42,879 nt of DNA from an uncultured Porphyromonadaceae bacterium (lineage in GTDB: Bacteria > Bacteroidota > Bacteroidia > Bacteroidales > Muribaculaceae): the NCBI GenBank assembly GCA_947176995.1, contig CAMWSY010000003.1:1-42879 (forward strand). The letters run 5' to 3'. Under the pieces are notes generated by a model, which worked only from the letters and a program-made list of their open reading frames with translations, did not search any database and was not told the DNA's origin. Shown piece by piece: positions 8,922 to 19,840 of this stretch. Every line of letters starts with the position of its first letter. Positions within the stretch are counted from its first letter, which is position 1. Both the position numbers and the translations under genes were made by a program.

Positions 8922-10661
8922 TTATTTCCTCGATGCCTCGTCGAGAGCCTTGCGGGCCTTCTTTGTGATTGCCTGCCAAGGCTGCTGCGGGTCATTCACA
9001 TCAGAGTTTCTGATCTCCTCGAGCACAGCATCAACACCGCTCACATCCACACCGGCAGCACGCAGCGCACGCACCTTCTCGGCTGTTTCGATACCGTCGA
9101 TAAGGCGCTCAAAGCGCATCGACGAGCGGTTGTAGGGATAAACCAGATAGGTGTCGCCCGAACTCCAGTTACCGTAACGGCTGTCGCTCTGCGGGTCAGC
9201 AGGCCATGAGTTGTAAGCCCAGCGGAGCATTCCGTCATAATCCCATGCAAGACCATACCATCCGAGCAGTTCTGCCTCAAACGGCTCTGAATAAGTGAAC
9301 GTGTTGGGGTACAGCGGACCGCAGCACACATAGAATGTGGTTTTGTAACCCTGATCGCGGCGCGACTCGATATCGCTGTGTTCAGCCGGCTGACGCTGTG
9401 CCACACACACGTCGCGCATCATCGTGTACTTTTTGTAAGACTTGTGGTTGTCGGCAAGCGCGAAGCCCATCTCGGGAGCGCACTTTTCAAGCACCTTCAC
9501 GGCAGCATCCATAGCCTCGGGCGAACGCTCGTCCATAGCGATGTTTGTGATTTCAAGCCATCCTTTCTCACCGAGATGTTTCTTGAAGTCGAGTAGGAAC
9601 GGCTCCCATATCTCGCCGAAAATCTCAGTTCCCGGCTCGGCGACCACTGTCACCTTCTCACCCTTGGCTTCGTCGAAATATTCGAGCTCGCAGTTCCACG
9701 GCACCATCGAGTAGCAGTTGATCATCTCGTTTATGCCGAGACCCATCATCATTTCCACCCAGCGGTCAAACACAGCGTAGTCATATTCCCATGTACCGTC
9801 CTTCTTGAGAGTCCAGTTGATCATGTTCTCATAACCGTCGTAGCACTGATGATTCCACGGATCTTTGTTGAGATTGGCCGTCACCACCTTCTGTCCGGCA
9901 GCAGCCAGACGCTCCATCAGCGGAACCATGGCGGCAAAATGCTCGTCGCTCCACAGTTCCAGCCCCTGCGCGCGCGCCACAGCCGTGGGGTGCTGCCACA
10001 AGTCGAGATGATAGTTCCACTTGTCGGGCGATGCGAGAGTGTGATCCTGCACTTCGAGAGTCATCGGCAGCACTACCTTTTCACCATTCACACCCTTCAC
10101 AGTCACATCAGCGTTGTAGAGGCCGGCAGTGGCGTTCTCAGGCACCGAGATAGTGATCCACATCGGTCTGACGGTCTTGGCCTCCATGTCAAATGTCTTC
10201 AGTGAGTCAAGCATGTCAGGCATCAGGCGTGTGGCTTTACCCACGCTGAACAAGCTGTCGGCAATCGTGTAGCGCACAAATCTCGCGTCGGCTATGCTCC
10301 CCGGCAGAGTAGCGGCATCCGACTTGAAATCCCCTATCTCGCAAGTGATACCGTCAACGCTGTCGGTCGACCACAGCACAAGCTGAGCCGACTCCTTTTC
10401 ACCTTTCCACGCCACTAATTCACATGCCTCGGTGCTCAATCCCTGAGGCACCGTGCTGCGGCTGTAGTGAAGGTCAGCGTCACCCCATGCGCCATGCAGG
10501 CCGCTTTCCACCGCATCCCACTGCGCGCTTTCCTCAGCAGTCAGTGCCAGAGGATCATCAGCCTCCTTGAAAGTATCTACAGGCGTATAACTTTTCTGAC
10601 ATCCGGCGAGCATCGTCACTGCCAGTGTCGAAATTGCAAGAACTTGTGATTTGATTCCCAT
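8922..10661 (-). CDS. Lipoprotein, DUF4091/GH123-like glycoside hydrolase candidate
   Basis: Lipobox TMLAGC; NIAMDERSPE contains an Asp-Glu pair as expected for the GH123 catalytic dyad; GMLRWAYNSWPADPQSD and GDTYLVYP resemble DUF4091 C-terminal motifs. Confidence 0.75.
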   Translation of the reverse strand: MGIKSQVLAISTLAVTMLAGCQKSYTPVDTFKEADDPLALTAEESAQWDAVESGLHGAWGDADLHYSRSTVPQGLSTEACELVAWKGEKESAQLVLWSTDSVDGITCEIGDFKSDAATLPGSIADARFVRYTIADSLFSVGKATRLMPDMLDSLKTFDMEAKTVRPMWITISVPENATAGLYNADVTVKGVNGEKVVLPMTLEVQDHTLASPDKWNYHLDLWQHPTAVARAQGLELWSDEHFAAMVPLMERLAAAGQKVVTANLNKDPWNHQCYDGYENMINWTLKKDGTWEYDYAVFDRWVEMMMGLGINEMINCYSMVPWNCELEYFDEAKGEKVTVVAEPGTEIFGEIWEPFLLDFKKHLGEKGWLEITNIAMDERSPEAMDAAVKVLEKCAPEMGFALADNHKSYKKYTMMRDVCVAQRQPAEHSDIESRRDQGYKTTFYVCCGPLYPNTFTYSEPFEAELLGWYGLAWDYDGMLRWAYNSWPADPQSDSRYGNWSSGDTYLVYPYNRSSMRFERLIDGIETAEKVRALRAAGVDVSGVDAVLEEIRNSDVNDPQQPWQAITKKARKALDEASRK

Positions 10662-10709
10662 GATATGATTCTTATTCTTGAGTATATTTATTAATTCTAT
10701 TAAGTTAAA

Positions 10710-11045
10710 CTATTTAGCTGTTTTATTTTTTTCAGCGGGCACATCTGCCTTGCACTCCTTTGCAGTATAACCGATTTTTTTGAATGCCTTTGACAGATTG
10801 TCTGTATTGGTCTTTTCAGAGTCATAGGTGACAGTCACAGTCTGCTTCTTCAGGTCTGTTGCTATGCGGCTAACACCCTTCTCATATCTGATATTGTTTT
10901 TTATCTTATTCTCGCAGTTGTTGCAATGCATCTTAGGACTGACAGTAAAAACCACAGTCTTGCTACTGTCATCCTTCCCCGCAGGAGCCGACATAGCCGC
11001 CACAGGCAGCATTGCCAGCAACATGATAAATATTAGTTTCTTCAT
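10710..11045 (-). CDS. Heavy-metal-associated (HMA) domain secreted protein
   Basis: Signal peptide; MHCNNCENKIKNNIRYEKGVSRIATDLKKQTVTVTYDSEKTN..AFKKIGYTAKE (CxxC HMA fold). Confidence 0.88.
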   Translation of the reverse strand: MKKLIFIMLLAMLPVAAMSAPAGKDDSSKTVVFTVSPKMHCNNCENKIKNNIRYEKGVSRIATDLKKQTVTVTYDSEKTNTDNLSKAFKKIGYTAKECKADVPAEKNKTAK

Positions 11046-11071
11046 AATGTCTATAATTATTTAATTGAATT

Positions 11072-13096
11072 TCATAAATATTTGGTGATATTATATCTGA
11101 AACCCACATAGACCATTGCGCCCTGTAGTGGACCGTAGATCATTGTAGCGTCAAAATTCTCTCCCCATGGATCCGATGCACCAACTATCGGGTTACGTTG
11201 ACGGAAATTCGTCAGATTCTCACCGCCGATATATACCGACCAGTGCCTGAAATTACGTGTTACCTGAGCATTAAGCTGCACATAAGCCTTATAACGTTCA
11301 GGCCACGATAAACCACCGTTAGATGTAACGTAAGGTGTGGGCATACGTCCACCACCATTCACAGCAAGGGTTATATCCGTCTGCCATAAACCCATATTCG
11401 GCGACCATCCGAAAGTAAAAAGACCTTTGTTTCGCGACGTCAGAGGTTTTTGAGTCAGCTTATCTCCCGTGTAGCACGCTTTCACATCTGTCAGTCGCCA
11501 TGCAGCAGTCAGAGTTATATCTTCAGTAGCCTCCAGCGACACTTCCGTCTGAAGTGCGTGAGAGTACGAACTTCCTCTATACGAATAAATATAAGCCGCA
11601 TGAGGATCACGGTCAAGATTGAGCATCAACTGATTGGAAAAATCAGTGTAATAGTATTCCCCCGACAGTGTCAGCTTTTTACCGGCCGGATACACCGTCC
11701 ACGTCACTCCGGCACCATAATTCCACGCCGCTTCACGGCTCAAATTTCCCTCTATTTCCATCCGGCGCGACGAAGCGAGCATATACGAGTATTCGGCCAA
11801 CGGATGCGGAGACCGGTAACCGCGTCCGGCCGATGCGTTGAGCGAAATATCCTGACTCACATTGTAGCGAAGATGTATTCGCGGGGTGAACATCATACCG
11901 TACAGGCTGCTGTGGTCAAGTCTCACTCCCGCCATAGCCACAACCTTTTCATCGGCATTAAGCGTGTATTGGACATATCCGCCGGCCACAGTCTCATTAC
12001 TCGTTTTGTGCGACATATTTCCGCTACCGTCCGTCGAAAGGCGGTAATTGAAATTATAATGATCGTGCACCAGCGAGAGACCCGTGCTGAGTTGATGTTT
12101 TTCATTCCATTTGCGCTCAAACATCAGCGACGAATAAAGTTCACTCTCCTTTACGTCGCATATTCGCAAACCGTACGACGCATCCTGATCATGCGATGAA
12201 CCCGAGACTATAAGAGCTATATTACCGTCATTTTCGCGGTCAAAAATGTAGGCGTTCTTTGCAAACCCCTCCCATCTGCGGGTATCTATATTTATCTTAT
12301 ACAGAGGCACACCAGCCACCATGTTGTGGACATGATGCTCATCCTGACCTCCACGGCGCCGTTCGTCAAGATATTTTGCGGCTGCTTGAAACACGTAATT
12401 TGTGCCGAGATAAGCTACGCGGGGCATTGCCGATATCTGCCGGATACGGGGCATATCCATAAATCCGTCATCGTTGCTGTCATGGCCGGTGAATCCGTTT
12501 TCAAAGTGCGTCAGCACCCCGGCACTCCAGTTACGCCCGAGATGAACATTACCGTCGGCATTAAACTCAGCTTTGTTCATCATATCGTAGTAGCCGTTGA
12601 TCGAAAGCGACGGATCAAGCTGTGGCTTCTTCATCTCCACATTGATTTGGCCGGTTATTGACTCATAACCGTTCTTGACCGATGAAGCACCCTTCGACAC
12701 TTGTATCGACTGCATCCACGGCCCGGGAATATAACCGAGACCGTATGGTGCCGAAGCACCACGGAAATTCGGTATGGTCTCGGTCATCATCTGCACGTAA
12801 CTTCCCGATAGACCGAGAAGCCGTATCTGTCGTGCACCCGTAGCGGCGTCACTGTAATTCACGTCAACCGATGGATTGGTTGTGAAACTTTCACCCAGAT
12901 TGCAGCAGGCCGCCCTTGTCAGTTCCGACGCAGTGATCAACTCGGTATTGGTAGCCTTGTTAAGCTTTCTTACCCCTTTAGGATAAGTGATTACCACCTC
13001 ATCGATTGTCTCAAAAAGAGAGTCAGGGATATCCTGTCCGTGCGAGCACAACACAAATGTAGCTGAAACAGCTGTCAATACCCTGCGCAATCCCAC
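11072..13096 (-). CDS. TonB-dependent receptor (probable metal-linked type)
   Basis: Plug domain (NPSVDVNYSDAATGARQIRLLGLSGSYVQMM), beta-barrel, C-terminal GAMVYVGFRYNITKYL; adjacent HMA gene. Confidence 0.88.
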   Translation of the reverse strand: MGLRRVLTAVSATFVLCSHGQDIPDSLFETIDEVVITYPKGVRKLNKATNTELITASELTRAACCNLGESFTTNPSVDVNYSDAATGARQIRLLGLSGSYVQMMTETIPNFRGASAPYGLGYIPGPWMQSIQVSKGASSVKNGYESITGQINVEMKKPQLDPSLSINGYYDMMNKAEFNADGNVHLGRNWSAGVLTHFENGFTGHDSNDDGFMDMPRIRQISAMPRVAYLGTNYVFQAAAKYLDERRRGGQDEHHVHNMVAGVPLYKINIDTRRWEGFAKNAYIFDRENDGNIALIVSGSSHDQDASYGLRICDVKESELYSSLMFERKWNEKHQLSTGLSLVHDHYNFNYRLSTDGSGNMSHKTSNETVAGGYVQYTLNADEKVVAMAGVRLDHSSLYGMMFTPRIHLRYNVSQDISLNASAGRGYRSPHPLAEYSYMLASSRRMEIEGNLSREAAWNYGAGVTWTVYPAGKKLTLSGEYYYTDFSNQLMLNLDRDPHAAYIYSYRGSSYSHALQTEVSLEATEDITLTAAWRLTDVKACYTGDKLTQKPLTSRNKGLFTFGWSPNMGLWQTDITLAVNGGGRMPTPYVTSNGGLSWPERYKAYVQLNAQVTRNFRHWSVYIGGENLTNFRQRNPIVGASDPWGENFDATMIYGPLQGAMVYVGFRYNITKYL

Positions 13097-13102
13097 GACT
13101 AA

Positions 13103-13681
13103 CTAAAATATCAAGAGTTCTGCAAGACGCCTCATAGCCTCACCCCGGTGACTTATCGCATTTTTCTCAGCATCGCTCATCTCGGCAAACGTGCGGCTTT
13201 CGCCCACAGGCTGAAACACCGGATCGTAGCCGAAACCGCTTGCACCCGATGGCGATTCAGTGATGCGCCCTTCACACTTTCCTTCCACTGTCTGTTCCTT
13301 GCCGTCGGTTATCAGAGCCACCACAGTCCTGAACCGTGCTGTGCGGTCATCCTTACCTGTAAGATTTTCCAGCAGAAGTTTCATGTTGGCAGCCGAGTCA
13401 TGCCCGGCCCCCGGAGCATACCGGGCGGATCTCACTCCCGGCTCACCGCCGAGAGCGTCCACCTCAAGTCCAGTGTCATCTGCGAAGCAGTCCACACCAT
13501 AGCGTTCGCTCACCCATCTCGCCTTCATCAGAGCGTTTCCTTCAAGCGTTGGGGCAGTTTCAGGTATGTCGTCATGACAATCTATGTCATTGAGTGACTT
13601 CACCTCCACCTTGCCCTCGAGAATAGCTCTTGCCTCAGCGAGTTTATGGGCGTTGTTTGTAGCGAATACTATACTCCTCAT
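13103..13681 (-). CDS. rdgB: dITP/XTP pyrophosphatase (RdgB/HAM1)
   Basis: [44 protein letters not shown]-like, [29 protein letters not shown]. Confidence 0.96.
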   Translation of the reverse strand: MRSIVFATNNAHKLAEARAILEGKVEVKSLNDIDCHDDIPETAPTLEGNALMKARWVSERYGVDCFADDTGLEVDALGGEPGVRSARYAPGAGHDSAANMKLLLENLTGKDDRTARFRTVVALITDGKEQTVEGKCEGRITESPSGASGFGYDPVFQPVGESRTFAEMSDAEKNAISHRGEAMRRLAELLIF

Positions 13682-13688
13682 TTCAGTT

Positions 13689-16463
13689 TCAGAGTACTAT
13701 GTTCACGATGCGGCCCGGCACCACTATCACCTTGCGGGGCTCCTTGCCGTCGAGCCACTTGGCAGCCGCCTCATTGCTGAGTGCTATTTCCTGCACCTCG
13801 GCTTGAGTTGCCGAAGCAGGAGCCACCACATTGTAGCGCACCTTGCCGTTCACCTGCACCGGATAAGTTTTGGTGTCCTCCACAAGATACTCCTCGTTGC
13901 ATTCAGGCCACTGGGCATCGCATATTGTCGTTGTGTTACCCAGATCATGCCAGAGCTGTTCGGTGATGTGCGGTGCAAAAGGAGCCAAAAGTATCAGGAG
14001 CGGCTCAAGCACCTTGCGGCTGTGGCATTTCTGCGAGGCAAGTTCGCCCACACATATCATGAAAGCAGCCACCGAAGTGTTGTAAGAGAAATTCTCTATA
14101 TCCTGAGTCACCTTCTTTATCAGCTTGTGAAGCGATTTGAGCGATTCCTTCGAAGGCTCGCTGTCGTCAACCAGCCATTCGCCACCCTTCCAGTAGAGCC
14201 CCCATAGTTTGCGAAGGAAGCGGTTTACACCGTCGATACCGTTGGTGTCCCACGGTTTGCTCTGCTCGAGCGGGCCGAGGAACATTTCATAGAGTCGCAG
14301 AGTGTCGGCGCCATATTTCTCTATGATATCGTCGGGATTAACCACGTTGAACATCGACTTCGACATCTTTTCCACAGCCCATCCGCACACATAGCGGCCG
14401 TCATCCTCGGTGATGAACTCGGCAGTGGCATATTCCGGACGCCACTTCTTGAATGCCTCCTGATCGAGCACGTCGTTGCTCACAATGTTCACATCCACGT
14501 GTATCGGAGTCACATCATACTCATCCTTCTTGCCGAGCGTCACAAATGTGTTTGTGTCCTTTATGCGGTACACGAAATTGCTGCGGCCTTGTATCATGCC
14601 TTGGTTGATCAGCTTCTTGAACGGTTCCTCCTCCACGACAACACCTAAGTCATAGAGAAATTTGTTCCAGAAGCGGCTGTAGATCAGGTGACCGGTAGCG
14701 TGTTCAGTACCACCTATGTAGAGATCCACATTTCTCCAGTATTCGTCAGCCTCCTTCGACACGAGTGCCTCGCTGTTGTGCGGATCCATGTAGCGCAGAT
14801 AGTAGGCGCTCGACCCGGCGAAACCGGGCATCGTGCAGAGTTCAAGAGGATAGCCCTCCTCAGTCACCCAGTTCTTGGCGCGTCCCAGTGGCGGCTCGCC
14901 GGTCTCCGTCGGCAGATACTTGTCCACCTCAGGCAGCAGGAGCGGGAGTTTGTCCTCACTCAGCAGGTGAGGTATGCCCTCCTTGTAATAGACAGGGAAA
15001 GGCTCACCCCAGTAGCGCTGACGACTGAATATTGCGTCGCGCAGGCGGTAGTTGACCTTCACCTTGCCTATACCTTTTTCCTCAACAAATTCCTTTGCCT
15101 TCTTTATGGCATCTTTCACCTCGAGACCATTCAGATTCAGTTCGCCGCCGTTGCTGTTCATCATTATGCCGCTTTTGGCGTCGAAACTTTCCTCACTCAC
15201 ATCCGCACCCTCGATAAGAGGGATTATCTCAAGATTGAATTTTTTTGCGAAAGCATAGTCACGGCTGTCGTGAGCCGGAACAGCCATGATCGCACCTGTT
15301 CCATAGCCGGCGAGCACATAGTCGCTCACCCACACCGGAATTTTCTTACCCGTAAGAGGATTGATAGCGTATGAGCCGGTGAACACACCGGTCACCTTCT
15401 TCTCGATCATTCTCTCGCGCTCGGTCTTGTGCTTGATCGAGTTGATATACTCGTCAACTTCAGCGCGTTGTTCGGGAGTGGTGAGCTGATCCACATATTT
15501 GCTCTCAGGTGCGAGCACCATGAAAGTCACACCCATCACGGTATCGGCGCGGGTAGTGAAAATTTCCATCACCACATCATCGTTGCCGTCTACCTTAAAT
15601 TTCATCTCCGCACCCTCGCTGCGGCCGATCCAGTTACGCTGTGTCTCCTTGAGCGAAGGAGTCCAGTCGATGGTCTCAAGGCCGTCGAGCAGACGCTGTG
15701 CGTAAGCCGACACACGCAGACACCACTGATACATCAGTTTCTGTTCCACAGGATATCCGCCGCGAAGCGAAACACCCTCGCTCACTTCGTCATTGGCAAG
15801 CACAGTGCCAAGAGCCGGACACCAGTTCACCATCGTGTTGCCGAGATAAGCAAGACGGTAATTCATCAGCACGTCGCTCTGCTCCTTCTCGCTCATCTGC
15901 TTCCACTCATCGGCTGTGAAAGTGAGTTCACGGCCCGAAGCGGCGTTCACACCCTTGCTTCCCTCCTTTTCAAAGTGCTCGATAAGCGACTTGATAGGCA
16001 TAGCCTTGTTGAGCTTCGTGTCATAGTATGACTCGAACATACGCTCAAAAGCCCACTGGGTCCACTTGTAATACCCCGGATCACATGTTCTCAGTTCGCG
16101 GCTCCAGTCATAGCAGAAACCTATCTTTTCAAGCTGCTCCTTGTAGCGCTTGATATTGTCGTTGGTAGTCTTTTCAGGATGCTGACCCGTCTGTATGGCA
16201 TACTGCTCTGCCGGCAGACCGTATGCATCGTAGCCCATCGGGTGAAGCACATTGAAACCCTGAAGGCGTTTGAAACGCGAGTAGATGTCCGATGCTATAT
16301 AGCCGAGCGGGTGTCCCACGTGCAGCCCTGCTCCCGAGGGGTAGGGAAACATGTCCAGCACATAGTATTTTTTACGGCTGTTATCTATTTCAGTCTTGTA
16401 GGTGTTGTCCTTCTTCCACTGCTGTTGCCAGCGCGATTCTATATCTCTGTGATTGTATTCCAT
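13689..16463 (-). CDS. leuS: Leucine--tRNA ligase
   Basis: [49 protein letters not shown]. Confidence 0.98.
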   Translation of the reverse strand: MEYNHRDIESRWQQQWKKDNTYKTEIDNSRKKYYVLDMFPYPSGAGLHVGHPLGYIASDIYSRFKRLQGFNVLHPMGYDAYGLPAEQYAIQTGQHPEKTTNDNIKRYKEQLEKIGFCYDWSRELRTCDPGYYKWTQWAFERMFESYYDTKLNKAMPIKSLIEHFEKEGSKGVNAASGRELTFTADEWKQMSEKEQSDVLMNYRLAYLGNTMVNWCPALGTVLANDEVSEGVSLRGGYPVEQKLMYQWCLRVSAYAQRLLDGLETIDWTPSLKETQRNWIGRSEGAEMKFKVDGNDDVVMEIFTTRADTVMGVTFMVLAPESKYVDQLTTPEQRAEVDEYINSIKHKTERERMIEKKVTGVFTGSYAINPLTGKKIPVWVSDYVLAGYGTGAIMAVPAHDSRDYAFAKKFNLEIIPLIEGADVSEESFDAKSGIMMNSNGGELNLNGLEVKDAIKKAKEFVEEKGIGKVKVNYRLRDAIFSRQRYWGEPFPVYYKEGIPHLLSEDKLPLLLPEVDKYLPTETGEPPLGRAKNWVTEEGYPLELCTMPGFAGSSAYYLRYMDPHNSEALVSKEADEYWRNVDLYIGGTEHATGHLIYSRFWNKFLYDLGVVVEEEPFKKLINQGMIQGRSNFVYRIKDTNTFVTLGKKDEYDVTPIHVDVNIVSNDVLDQEAFKKWRPEYATAEFITEDDGRYVCGWAVEKMSKSMFNVVNPDDIIEKYGADTLRLYEMFLGPLEQSKPWDTNGIDGVNRFLRKLWGLYWKGGEWLVDDSEPSKESLKSLHKLIKKVTQDIENFSYNTSVAAFMICVGELASQKCHSRKVLEPLLILLAPFAPHITEQLWHDLGNTTTICDAQWPECNEEYLVEDTKTYPVQVNGKVRYNVVAPASATQAEVQEIALSNEAAAKWLDGKEPRKVIVVPGRIVNIVL

Positions 16464-16467
16464 GACA

Positions 16468-16475
16468 CAAATTTA
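16468..16475 (-). promoter_or_regulatory. -7 box (TAAATTTG) ending 4 nt before the leuS ATG
   Basis: + strand CAAATTTA at 16468-16475; leuS ATG at 16461-16463. No good -33 TTTG at 19-nt spacing. Confidence 0.45.
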
Positions 16476-16507
16476 CTATCCTCTCTGTATATTACATGTG
16501 TTAAATG

Positions 16508-17461
16508 TCACTTGCTCATCTCAAGCATTCTTTCGATCGGCTTCACTGCTTTGGCAGCCGTCTCTGCGTCAACCTCTATTGCAGGCGACATATTTTTAAG
16601 GCAGTCGCGCAGCTTCTCGAGAGTATTCAGCTTCATGTAGCTGCAATCGTTGCAGCCACAGGTGCTGTCGGTCGGAGGCACGGGTATGAACTCCTTGTCG
16701 GGACACGACTTGCGCATCTCATGCAGTATGCCGCTCTCGGTTGCGACTATATATTTTTTCCCTTCGCTCTCTTGAGCATGTTTGAGCAGCTTGGCGGTCG
16801 AGCCGACAACATCGGCAAGCATAAGCACCACTTTCTTGCACTCCGGATGTGCCAGCACCTCGGCGTCGGGATTAGCCTTTTTCAGTTCTATAAGCTTCTC
16901 CACCGAGAACTGTTCATGCACATGGCAGGCACCGTCCCACAGCACCATCTCCCGGCCTGTCATCCTGTTTATGTAGCTTCCTAAATTTCTGTCAGGTCCG
17001 AATATGATTTTCTCATCTTCAGGAAGCTGTTTCACGATCGACAGCGCGTTCGACGAAGTCACAACGATATCCGTCAGAGCCTTCACGGCTGCCGAGGTGT
17101 TCACATAGCTGAGCACCGTGTGACCGGGATGCGCCTTTATGAACTCGGCGAACTCGTCAGCCTGACAGCTGTCGGCAAGCGAGCATCCGGCATTCACGTC
17201 AGGCACAAGCACCGTTTTGTCAGGGCAAAGTATTTTTGCAGTCTCACCCATGAAATGCACACCGCAGAGCACTATCACATCCTCCTTGAGAGTGCGTGCT
17301 ATCTGCGCGAGGCCAAGACTGTCCCCTATGAAATCCGCGAGGTCCTGTATCTCCCCCTGCTGATAGTAGTGGGCGAGGATCACCGCACCCCTCTCTTTTT
17401 TCAGCCTGAGGATTTCCTCCTTCAGTGATTCACCGCAGCTACACTTTTCGTCGGCTTTCAT
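16508..17461 (-). CDS. nadA: Quinolinate synthase A
   Basis: ILAHYYQQGEIQDLADFIGDSLGLAQ, CGVHFMGETAKIL, HPECKKVVLMLADVVGSTAKLL. Start trimmed from 17572 to MKADEKCSCG. Confidence 0.95.
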   Translation of the reverse strand: MKADEKCSCGESLKEEILRLKKERGAVILAHYYQQGEIQDLADFIGDSLGLAQIARTLKEDVIVLCGVHFMGETAKILCPDKTVLVPDVNAGCSLADSCQADEFAEFIKAHPGHTVLSYVNTSAAVKALTDIVVTSSNALSIVKQLPEDEKIIFGPDRNLGSYINRMTGREMVLWDGACHVHEQFSVEKLIELKKANPDAEVLAHPECKKVVLMLADVVGSTAKLLKHAQESEGKKYIVATESGILHEMRKSCPDKEFIPVPPTDSTCGCNDCSYMKLNTLEKLRDCLKNMSPAIEVDAETAAKAVKPIERMLEMSK

Positions 17462-17897
17462 TATTATTTTATAATTTGAATTCTTTGAAAAAAATTTTCT
17501 GTAGTAATAGTAATGGATGTTGACAATGCTCCACAACTTTTCAGCTCTTGCCTTGCCTTTGTCACTTATCATCCGTCATCAGTGGGTTATACAAGCGTTA
17601 TCTACACATGACCCTTTTAAGAATCAGCACACTACAGCTTTATAAACACACTGTTGATTTCTTGCAAAGTTAATAATTTTTACTTGTAAATAGTTTCAAA
17701 AGTGTAGAAAACCTTGTTTAGAAACACAACGTTGACCGATGATATCGTTCACGGTTCTCAACACTTAGTGGAGTTTTTTTTTTCATCGGCGCGAAGTGTT
17801 GATATGCACTATTGATATTTACAATGCTTTCTACACATTTTCATCATTATCCACACTTTGTTCACAGCTTATAAACACAATTTTTTATCTTTGCTAT

Positions 17898-18920
17898 ATG
17901 GAAAATCCGGTCGATAACATCAGGAAACAGATAGCCGCACGCAACGTGGCGCCAGTATATTACATTCACGGTGAAGAAGGTTTCTTCATCGATGAGATAG
18001 TGCGGCTCTTTTCAGACTATCTTCCCGAGGCCGACCGGCCTTTCAACATGTTCACATTCTATGCCGCCGAGAAGACTCCCGACGATGTTATGGATATATG
18101 CCGCCGTTATCCCATGATGGCCGATAGGTTGGTGGTGATTGTCCGTGAGGCGCAGACGGCAGGCGGACGATGGTTGAACAAACTGTCATCCTACGTGGCC
18201 GCCCCGTCGCCATCCACACTTCTTGTCATTGCTGCACGCGGTGAAAATCCTTCATGTAAGGAATTTACCACAGCGGTGAAAAAAGGCGGTGGAGTGGATA
18301 TTGAATTTAAGAAAGAAAAAGAATCACACATCAATGCCTTGTTGATAGACTTTCTGGAGAAAAAGCGGCTTCGCTACGAGCCCAAGGCATTGGAGATGAT
18401 AAAAGAATTTGTAGGCACCGACTTGTCGCGCATCTACAACGAAGTGGCCAAAATGAGTGTCGCGCTCGGTGAGGGAGCCACGGTTACCCCCGAGAGTGTC
18501 GAGAGCCTTATAGGTGTCAGCACCGAGTACAACAACTTTGAACTCAAGCACGCTTTGGCGGCAAGAGATTATGTAAAAGCCATAAAAATAACCAAGCATT
18601 TCACTGCAAATCAGAAAAACAATCCTTGGGCGATCACATCCGTCACACTTTTCGATCTCTTTTCATCAGCGTTGGTGGCCTACTACACCCCCGGGGGTGA
18701 TCAGAACATAGTGAAAGCGCTTGGATTGAGAGGCACATGGCAGTTGTCCGATATATTGCTGTGCAAGTCTAAATATAACCCGTGGCAACTTATCGACATT
18801 ATTTCGCTCATCCGTCGTTTTGATGCAGCAGCCAAGGGCAATGGCAGTCGCCGTAATGCCTATCTCTTGCAGGAAGAACTCATTATGGACATCCTCACAT
18901 CCCCGGGACGCCGTTCATAA
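17898..18920 (+). CDS. holA: DNA polymerase III subunit delta (HolA)
   Basis: MENPVDNIRKQIAARNVAPVYYIHGEEGFFIDEIVRLF.., VVIVREAQ, typical delta architecture. Upstream ORF extension (17796) judged not coding. Confidence 0.92.
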   Translation: MENPVDNIRKQIAARNVAPVYYIHGEEGFFIDEIVRLFSDYLPEADRPFNMFTFYAAEKTPDDVMDICRRYPMMADRLVVIVREAQTAGGRWLNKLSSYVAAPSPSTLLVIAARGENPSCKEFTTAVKKGGGVDIEFKKEKESHINALLIDFLEKKRLRYEPKALEMIKEFVGTDLSRIYNEVAKMSVALGEGATVTPESVESLIGVSTEYNNFELKHALAARDYVKAIKITKHFTANQKNNPWAITSVTLFDLFSSALVAYYTPGGDQNIVKALGLRGTWQLSDILLCKSKYNPWQLIDIISLIRRFDAAAKGNGSRRNAYLLQEELIMDILTSPGRRS

Positions 18921-18966
18921 TCATTACTACGCATTTGATTGTTTAACAATAAACATTGGATAACCT

Positions 18967-19827
18967 ATGAAGAAATTAACACTGTTGTTTATAATGCTGT
19001 CAGCAATTATGCCTTCTATCATGGCACAGAATACAATATCAGTCACCGGCAAGTCCGAACTCACCGTTCAGCCCGATGAAGTCCATCTTCTTCTCACTGA
19101 AAAAGAGTATCATCGCATAGATTTCAAAGGCAAGGTATTCATCGATTATGGTGATTACTCATCAGGCATAACCTTTGACCAGTCACTTTATGAGTCAACT
19201 CTCCCCGATGCGAAATTTCAATTCAAGGTAGGCGACAAAGTTTATGAAGGCAGGAAAAAAGACATCAAGTACACTCTTGTGAGCATTGATGTGCTTGAGG
19301 ATCGTGTGATCAAGGCAGCCGACAAAGCCGGGATAGCAAAAAAAGACATTAACATTTCAGAGCTTGGCGATTACTGGCGTTGGCGCAATGGTCCTTACAC
19401 TGTATCGAAGCAGTATGATATAAAACTTCATAGCCCCGAGCAGCTCAATAAATTCATTTCAGCCCTCGACAAGCAGGGAGTATCATCCCTATCCTTTGGC
19501 GAGATGAAAAACAACGATATGGAGCAGTACGACCGCAAGGGGCGCATTCAGGCATTGGAAAATGCCCGCGACAAAGCCACCTACATGGTGCAGACCTTCA
19601 ACGGCACACTTGCCGACCCACTCCAGATTGTCGATGGCAATATGCCTGTGACGACCACAGTTGTTCAGCCACGTATGCTCAAGGCCGCCGCGATGAATGA
19701 CATGGTTGAGGAAGCAGCTTACGGAGTCATGGACGCCGGTACATCCCTTGAGTCACTCAATACCTTCCCCATGATTAGGAAAACCTACAACGTCAGCGTC
19801 ATCTTCACCGTCACCTACCCCCAATAA
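18967..19827 (+). CDS. SIMPL (DUF541) domain secreted protein
   Basis: Signal peptide then NTISVTGKSELTVQPDEVHLLLTEKEY...ALENARDKATYMVQTFNGTLADPLQIVDG. Confidence 0.85.
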   Translation: MKKLTLLFIMLSAIMPSIMAQNTISVTGKSELTVQPDEVHLLLTEKEYHRIDFKGKVFIDYGDYSSGITFDQSLYESTLPDAKFQFKVGDKVYEGRKKDIKYTLVSIDVLEDRVIKAADKAGIAKKDINISELGDYWRWRNGPYTVSKQYDIKLHSPEQLNKFISALDKQGVSSLSFGEMKNNDMEQYDRKGRIQALENARDKATYMVQTFNGTLADPLQIVDGNMPVTTTVVQPRMLKAAAMNDMVEEAAYGVMDAGTSLESLNTFPMIRKTYNVSVIFTVTYPQ

Positions 19828-19840
19828 AAATATTCCACTT

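Noticed and set aside
8704-8995. Small - strand ORFs across array B (e.g. SENSEDSEDSEWWEGSEQS)
   Set aside because: The peptide repeat is a direct product of the 9-nt tandem repeat; no start context or domain, and other arrays give only short, unflanked similar peptides. Treated as a DNA repeat.
17796-17897. N-terminal extension of HolA (MLICTIDIYNAFYTFSSLSTLCSQLINTIFYLCY)
   Set aside because: Sequence is AT-rich intergenic DNA containing the DnaA-like box and -7 box; the conserved start is MENPVDNIRK.
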